A DNA stretch of 8,847 nucleotides from Synergistaceae bacterium (GTDB lineage Bacteria; Synergistota; Synergistia; Synergistales; Synergistaceae): contig JAUNSQ010000060.1 in assembly GCA_030539135.1 (NCBI GenBank), positions 1 to 8,847 of the forward strand, written 5' to 3'. The translations under genes were made by a program, and so were the position numbers. Each line of letters opens with the position of its first letter. The first letter of the stretch is position 1. Of the stretch, positions 5,074 to 8,847 are shown piece after piece. The notes under the pieces were generated by a model, which was not told the origin of the DNA, made no database searches, and worked only from the letters and a program-made list of their open reading frames with translations.

Positions 5074-7356
5074 CTAATTACCTTTTTCCTGAGGATGAAG
5101 AGCCCAGTACATCTTTTCCGGCGTTATCGGAAGGTCTCTCATACGTACTCCGCAGGCGTCTTCTATCGCGTTGGCGATCGCGGGAGCCGTTGGTATAAGA
5201 GTCGGTTCGCCGACACCCTTAGCGCCGTAGGGCCCTATTGGGTCGTTCGTCTCTATGGGTATTCCTTCCACTGCAGGCATGTCTTTGATGGTCATAAACG
5301 TATATCCATGGAGGCCGTTCGTCGCTGGGACGCCCTTCTTAAAGAGCATATTCTCATAGAGGCACCAGCCTATGCCCTGCGCGACTCCGCCTGTTATCTG
5401 TCCATGGAGGCCAAGTTCGTTGATGACCTTGCCTACGTCATGGACGGCTATTACGCGCAGCACTTTGACTCTGCCGGTTACCGTATCGACTTCTACTTCG
5501 ACCCCGTGCGCGCCGTAGGTATAAGCGCTGGAATAGTCGCCGTAGAAATTCTTGTCGGCGCCGACCGTTGGCGGATCGTATGTCACATAAGCCGTGAGCG
5601 GCACGCCCGCCTTCGTGCGGATGGCCTTTGCCGCGACTTCCTTCAGCGACATGAGTATGGACGGGTCGCGGCTGCATTTGACAAATCCTTCGTCCATATA
5701 CATCGTATCCCGCTGTCTCTGGCACATCTCAGCCGCAAGGTCGAGTACCTGCTCAAGCACCTTTTCGCACGCGAGGAAGACCGCCTTTCCGGCGACCGTC
5801 GTCACGCGGCTCGAATATGTCCCCATACCGAACGGACAGACATCCGTATCAAGTGGCATGACCGTGATATCGTCGATAGGAACGCCTAGCTTCTCGGCGG
5901 CGATCTGCGCAAATACCGTCCTCGCGCCCTGTCCAAGGTCTGATTCGCCGGAGAAGATGAATATTCCTCCGTCCTCATGTATACGTATCATCGCCGACGA
6001 GCCGTCGAATTTTTCGCCGCCTCTGTTGCCGGAGACGTGGTTCATGCAGGCGACGCCGATGCCGCGTTTGATGCGCCCGTTCTGCTCTTCCACAGGCAGA
6101 CGGTTCTCTTTTATCTTCTCAGCCGCGACCTTGATGCATTCTGAGAGGCCGCAGCTCTTGATGTTCCATCCGTGGAGCGTGAGGTCGCCCTTATGCACGC
6201 AGTTCTTGAGACGGACTTCGACCGGGTCGAGTCCAACCTTGCGGCAGCATTCGTCAATGAACGATTCTACCGCGAAGTGCATCTGGCTGTTGCCGTAGCC
6301 TCTAAACCCACTCGTCGGGATCAGATTTGTATATACAAGATATGAGTCACATTTGCTTGATTTGTATCTATAGAGGCAGTCCGTGCGTATCGAGAGGTTT
6401 AGCAGGACTTTCGGAGCAGCCCATGAGTACGGGCCGTTGTCCGCGATGATCGTGGCCTGTTTGCAGACCAGCGTGCCATCTTTCATCATGCCGAGTTTCA
6501 GTTTCATCCTTGGGGCGATTCTCGGCCTTGTCGTCAGTTGTTCCTCGTCCCTTGTCAGGAGTATCTTTACGGGCCTTCCCGTCTTCTTTGCCAGTACGGC
6601 CGCGATAGGATGGAAGTTGCGTATCCATATCTTCGCTCCGAAACCGCCGCCGATGAACGGAGCTTTGACCGTTACCTGCGAGGGCTTGATGCCAAGGGCT
6701 TTGGCTATTTCGTTGCGGCCTTGGAACGCGGACTGAAGCCCCGTCCAGACCGTCAAGCGTCCGTTGGTCTCCCACTTCGCCACGGCGCCAAAGGGCTCAA
6801 GGTATAGGCCGGAGACACGGTGCGTGCTGAATTCCTTTTCAAATACGTAATCACACGCTGCAAAATCCTCTTCGACGTTTCCGCGCGCCACGTGATATTC
6901 GCGCGCGATGTTGTCCTTCATCCCATCGTGGATAAGCGGCGAGCCGGATTCCAACGCCTTGATTGGATCGTCGACCACAGGGAGCTGTTCGTACTCCACC
7001 TTGATGAGCTTTATCGCTTCCTGGGCTATCTCGTCGTTCTCCGCCGCGACTGCCGCGACTTCGTCGCCGACGTAACGGACCTTATCGACGGCGAGCATGT
7101 CGACGTCCGCTATCTCCATCCCAAATTTGATGTTGGGGCAGTCTTTCGACGTTATTACGGCTTTGACTCCAGGAAGGGCTTCCGCGGCAGACGTATCAAT
7201 GGACACTATCCTCGCATGCGGATACGGCGATCTCAAAATCTTGCCGATCAGCAGGTCAGGGAATGAAATGTCGTCAAGATATTTCGCCGCGCCGGTCACC
7301 TTCTCTTTGGCGTCGACAAAACTTTGCTTAAGACCAATTTTTTTGAACTCTTCCAT
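5074..7356 (-). CDS. Molybdopterin-binding large subunit of a xanthine dehydrogenase-family hydroxylase
   Basis: This 760-residue catalytic subunit hydroxylates a carbon centre with water at a Mo-pterin site. An N-terminal a/b-hammerhead domain (about 16-125) is followed by the Mo-binding domains: FIGGGFGAK at 234-242, FRGYGNSQ at 351-358, SGESDLGQG at 469-477 and GAKGVGEPTL at 711-720. Aligned by hand to bovine xanthine oxidase, Gln767 is Q208, Arg912 is R352, Phe914 is Y354 and the catalytic Glu1261 is E717. Purine-binding Glu802 and Arg880 become I243 and N320. The catalytic core is therefore intact but xanthine is unlikely to be the substrate. CO dehydrogenase is also unlikely, since I see no CoxL-type active-site cysteine loop near R352. 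The ATG at 7356 has GGAGG 7 nt upstream. The FAD and [2Fe-2S] subunits are encoded downstream beyond the permease. Length is typical for a stand-alone large subunit. Confidence 0.95.
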   Translation of the reverse strand: MEEFKKIGLKQSFVDAKEKVTGAAKYLDDISFPDLLIGKILRSPYPHARIVSIDTSAAEALPGVKAVITSKDCPNIKFGMEIADVDMLAVDKVRYVGDEVAAVAAENDEIAQEAIKLIKVEYEQLPVVDDPIKALESGSPLIHDGMKDNIAREYHVARGNVEEDFAACDYVFEKEFSTHRVSGLYLEPFGAVAKWETNGRLTVWTGLQSAFQGRNEIAKALGIKPSQVTVKAPFIGGGFGAKIWIRNFHPIAAVLAKKTGRPVKILLTRDEEQLTTRPRIAPRMKLKLGMMKDGTLVCKQATIIADNGPYSWAAPKVLLNLSIRTDCLYRYKSSKCDSYLVYTNLIPTSGFRGYGNSQMHFAVESFIDECCRKVGLDPVEVRLKNCVHKGDLTLHGWNIKSCGLSECIKVAAEKIKENRLPVEEQNGRIKRGIGVACMNHVSGNRGGEKFDGSSAMIRIHEDGGIFIFSGESDLGQGARTVFAQIAAEKLGVPIDDITVMPLDTDVCPFGMGTYSSRVTTVAGKAVFLACEKVLEQVLDLAAEMCQRQRDTMYMDEGFVKCSRDPSILMSLKEVAAKAIRTKAGVPLTAYVTYDPPTVGADKNFYGDYSSAYTYGAHGVEVEVDTVTGRVKVLRVIAVHDVGKVINELGLHGQITGGVAQGIGWCLYENMLFKKGVPATNGLHGYTFMTIKDMPAVEGIPIETNDPIGPYGAKGVGEPTLIPTAPAIANAIEDACGVRMRDLPITPEKMYWALHPQEKGN

Positions 7357-7383
7357 TCGTTTCCCTCCAACGCTTTGTAGTTG

Positions 7384-8259
7384 CTATATTTTGCTTATGT
7401 CAAACAAGCTGTCGACAGAACCTTTCCTTACAAGGGCCATTTGTCCTGACACAAATATAATGGCGCCCAAGATAAGTCCGCTCTTTACCAAGCTTTCAGC
7501 TCTGTCTTTTCCAGCCTTAAGAGCAGCAGCAATGCTCTTTTTATCTAAATCACCAACAGATTTCGTAACCATCAGCCCGCGGATATCGGTATCGTAATCT
7601 ATCTCCTCCGCGAGGCACTGTATTATTGCCGGATCATCGCAGAAACAGGCGTTTGCTATGGACGTAGCCGCCGCGTCGGCCTTTGACGAAGTACAGGCCA
7701 AAGCCGTAACAGCGGAGGCTATTCCTCGCGTAAGACTGCGCCCACCCATCCCGCTTGTTGCAATTCCACAAATCTGTTTAAATGAATCGACTTCTAATTT
7801 ATGGGTGGTTACACCAGATCTAATATCGCTTATCAAACCTACGCGAAAAGATTTTTTGCCCGTGTCCGATATTCTCCACGCAATGTCGCCGCCATTGTTG
7901 ACCACGGCGTAATCCGCGCCGCAGCGCGACATCTCTTCGACTGCCATGTCCGATACCGTTCCGGCGACGGCAGCAAGCGGAGTAAATTCATCTTCATGGA
8001 GCGAACTTACAGACTCTATCATTCTTAAAACTGCCTGAGGGGCGTCGGCAGACAGTGGAGCGATCTTGCAGACGGGCGTCTTGATGACATTGAGATACTC
8101 CACGAGTCCATCAAACACCTCGAGGGCTTTCTTTGCTCCCGCTTCGGCAGCCTCGCTAAAAGGACGGCCTTCAAGCCTTGCTTCGAGGGTCATCGTGATT
8201 GGCCCATAATCAAGGAGTACAAGTCCGCCGCGTATCACGTTATATTTCTGTTCGCTCAT
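7384..8259 (-). CDS. UPF0280 family protein (ApbE-like fold, function unknown)
   Basis: This 291-residue protein matches UPF0280, a family related to the flavin transferase ApbE but with no established activity. Visible marks are AVAGTVSDMAV (97-107), VVNNGGDIAWR (119-129, like the ApbE GGD loop), GIATSGMGGRSLTRG (165-179) and ACTSSKADAAATS (188-200). Where ApbE has its H-x-x-D-P metal/flavin motif after the TSG turn, this protein has GGRSLTRG, so classical FMN transfer to Thr is doubtful. There is no signal peptide, so it is probably cytoplasmic, unlike exported ApbE. It sits 27 nt before the large-subunit gene and 77 nt after the binding protein, which suggests a role with the hydroxylase or its substrate. 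The ATG at 8259 follows an in-frame TGA closely and has no good Shine-Dalgarno; GAGAG lies 16 nt upstream. Stretches of the gene look richer in A/T than the flanking genes. Confidence 0.88.
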   Translation of the reverse strand: MSEQKYNVIRGGLVLLDYGPITMTLEARLEGRPFSEAAEAGAKKALEVFDGLVEYLNVIKTPVCKIAPLSADAPQAVLRMIESVSSLHEDEFTPLAAVAGTVSDMAVEEMSRCGADYAVVNNGGDIAWRISDTGKKSFRVGLISDIRSGVTTHKLEVDSFKQICGIATSGMGGRSLTRGIASAVTALACTSSKADAAATSIANACFCDDPAIIQCLAEEIDYDTDIRGLMVTKSVGDLDKKSIAAALKAGKDRAESLVKSGLILGAIIFVSGQMALVRKGSVDSLFDISKI

Positions 8260-8285
8260 CTTAAATCACGCGCATCTCTCAAGTT

Positions 8286-8317
8286 TACGAGGGACTCTTG
8301 AAGAAGAGCCCCTCATA
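8286..8317 (-). other. Intercistronic hairpin after the binding-protein gene
   Basis: On the minus strand, GAGGGGCTCTT (8314-8304), a CTTC loop and AAGAGTCCCTC (8299-8289) form an 11-bp stem with one G-U pair, extendable to 14 pairs with TAT/GTA. It begins about 19 nt after the stop at 8337. The 3' side continues GTAAACTTG with no T-run, so it is not a canonical intrinsic terminator. An mRNA-stabilising or partial-termination element that raises binding-protein output above the downstream genes is the likelier role; this is inferred. Confidence 0.6.
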
Positions 8318-8336
8318 TAATTCGTTACGTTGTCCG

Positions 8337-8847
8337 CTATTTTACGTTCTCTTTGAAGAACTTGACCGCACCCGGATGAAGGGGTACAGGAGCCGTGTTC
8401 TTCAGCTCTGCAAATTTGAGCCCCTTGAGGGAACCGTGGATATTGCAGAAATACGGGAAGTTGTCTTTGATTGATTTCAGCACTGCGTAGGCTTCGTCGT
8501 CGGAGAGGTCGGCGTTCGTGAAAAGCACGACGGAGGCGCCGACTGTTGGGACGTCAGATTTCAGGAAGTTATAGGCTTTCTTCGGTATCTTTGTCGAATA
8601 TGTGCCGAGTTCCTGGTTGACTTTCTTCTGGGCCGCGGGGGTCATGCCGAGCAGGTTCAGCTTGAGCGTTGTGCCGGCGTCTACGACATGGCTTGATGGG
8701 ACCTGAATGACGTTGCTGTACGCGTCGATCTTGCCGTCTCTCATAAGGTCAAGAGCTGCGCCCATTGAGCTGTTTTTTGTGAATCCGCCCCATTTGTCGA
8801 TATCGGCGGGAGTGATGCCCTCAGCTTCGATGGTGGCCTTGCCGACG
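8337..8847 (-). CDS. TAXI-family TRAP transporter solute-binding protein (partial, C-terminal 169 residues)
   Basis: The frame is open from the right window edge to the TAG at 8339-8337. An internal ATG at 8765 is not the start, because the same frame continues upstream as VGKATIEAEGITPADI. The C-terminal half of a TAXI receptor is clear: IQVPSSHVVD, a YSTKIPKKAYNFLKSDVPTVG stretch matching the conserved Y...DVPTVG region, ASVVLFTNADLSDDEAYAVL, and the hallmark ending VPLHPGAVKFFKE. Full-length members are about 320 residues with a signal peptide, which would lie off the window. The protein captures an organic acid in the periplasm and delivers it to the fused permease, here encoded two genes downstream. 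A stable hairpin follows the stop. Ligand unknown. Confidence 0.92.
   Translation of the reverse strand, partial: VGKATIEAEGITPADIDKWGGFTKNSSMGAALDLMRDGKIDAYSNVIQVPSSHVVDAGTTLKLNLLGMTPAAQKKVNQELGTYSTKIPKKAYNFLKSDVPTVGASVVLFTNADLSDDEAYAVLKSIKDNFPYFCNIHGSLKGLKFAELKNTAPVPLHPGAVKFFKENVK

Noticed and set aside
5095..6298. Long plus-strand open frames opposite the large subunit (264 and 234 codons)
   Set aside because: Both are antisense to a fully supported 760-residue coding sequence, have no ribosome binding site worth noting, and show no domain.
8337..8765. Treating the binding-protein fragment as a complete 142-residue gene starting at 8765
   Set aside because: The frame stays open to the window edge with plausible TAXI sequence, and family members are about twice as long, so this is an internal Met of a truncated gene.

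Overview
The window reads as one stretch of catabolic operon, all on the minus strand, from an anaerobic or facultatively anaerobic bacterium. By eye the base composition is moderately GC-rich, third positions favour G/C, yet ATA (Ile) and AGG (Arg) are common. A TAXI-type TRAP transporter, a three-gene molybdenum hydroxylase and an iron-sulfur/flavin ene-reductase together suggest a fermentative heterocycle or amino-acid user, such as a Synergistota or clostridial lineage. That placement is inference; there is no marker gene here.

Layout in the direction of transcription (high to low coordinates): (1) 8847-8337, C-terminal part of a TAXI-family TRAP solute-binding protein, entering from the window edge; (2) a gap holding a strong hairpin, 8286-8317; (3) 8259-7384, a UPF0280 (ApbE-like) protein; (4) 7356-5074, the molybdopterin-binding large subunit of a xanthine dehydrogenase-family hydroxylase; (5) 5025-3106, the fused TRAP permease; (6) 3109-2237, the FAD subunit, overlapping the permease by 4 nt with a TTG start; (7) 2224-1742, the two-[2Fe-2S] subunit, 12 nt after the FAD gene; (8) a 129-nt gap with a terminator-like hairpin and a possible promoter; (9) 1612-1, an Old Yellow Enzyme-type barrel fused to a GltD-like Fe-S/FAD module, running off the left edge.

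How the genes may work together: the binding protein and permease import an organic anion. The Mo/FAD/Fe-S heterotrimer hydroxylates it, and the OYE-GltD fusion could reduce the resulting unsaturated product. The permease gene lies inside the hydroxylase operon and is joined to the FAD gene by a 4-nt overlap, so transport and oxidation are very probably devoted to one substrate. Hand alignment of the large subunit puts Ile and Asn where bovine xanthine oxidase has the purine-binding Glu802 and Arg880, so xanthine is an unlikely substrate. The real substrate is unknown.

The most interesting items are this substrate-unassigned transporter/hydroxylase unit, the permuted DPD-like domain order of the left-edge reductase with its merged cysteine array, and the UPF0280 protein encoded just before the large subunit. 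No RNA genes, insertion sequences, CRISPR arrays or gene-free stretches over 300 nt were seen.
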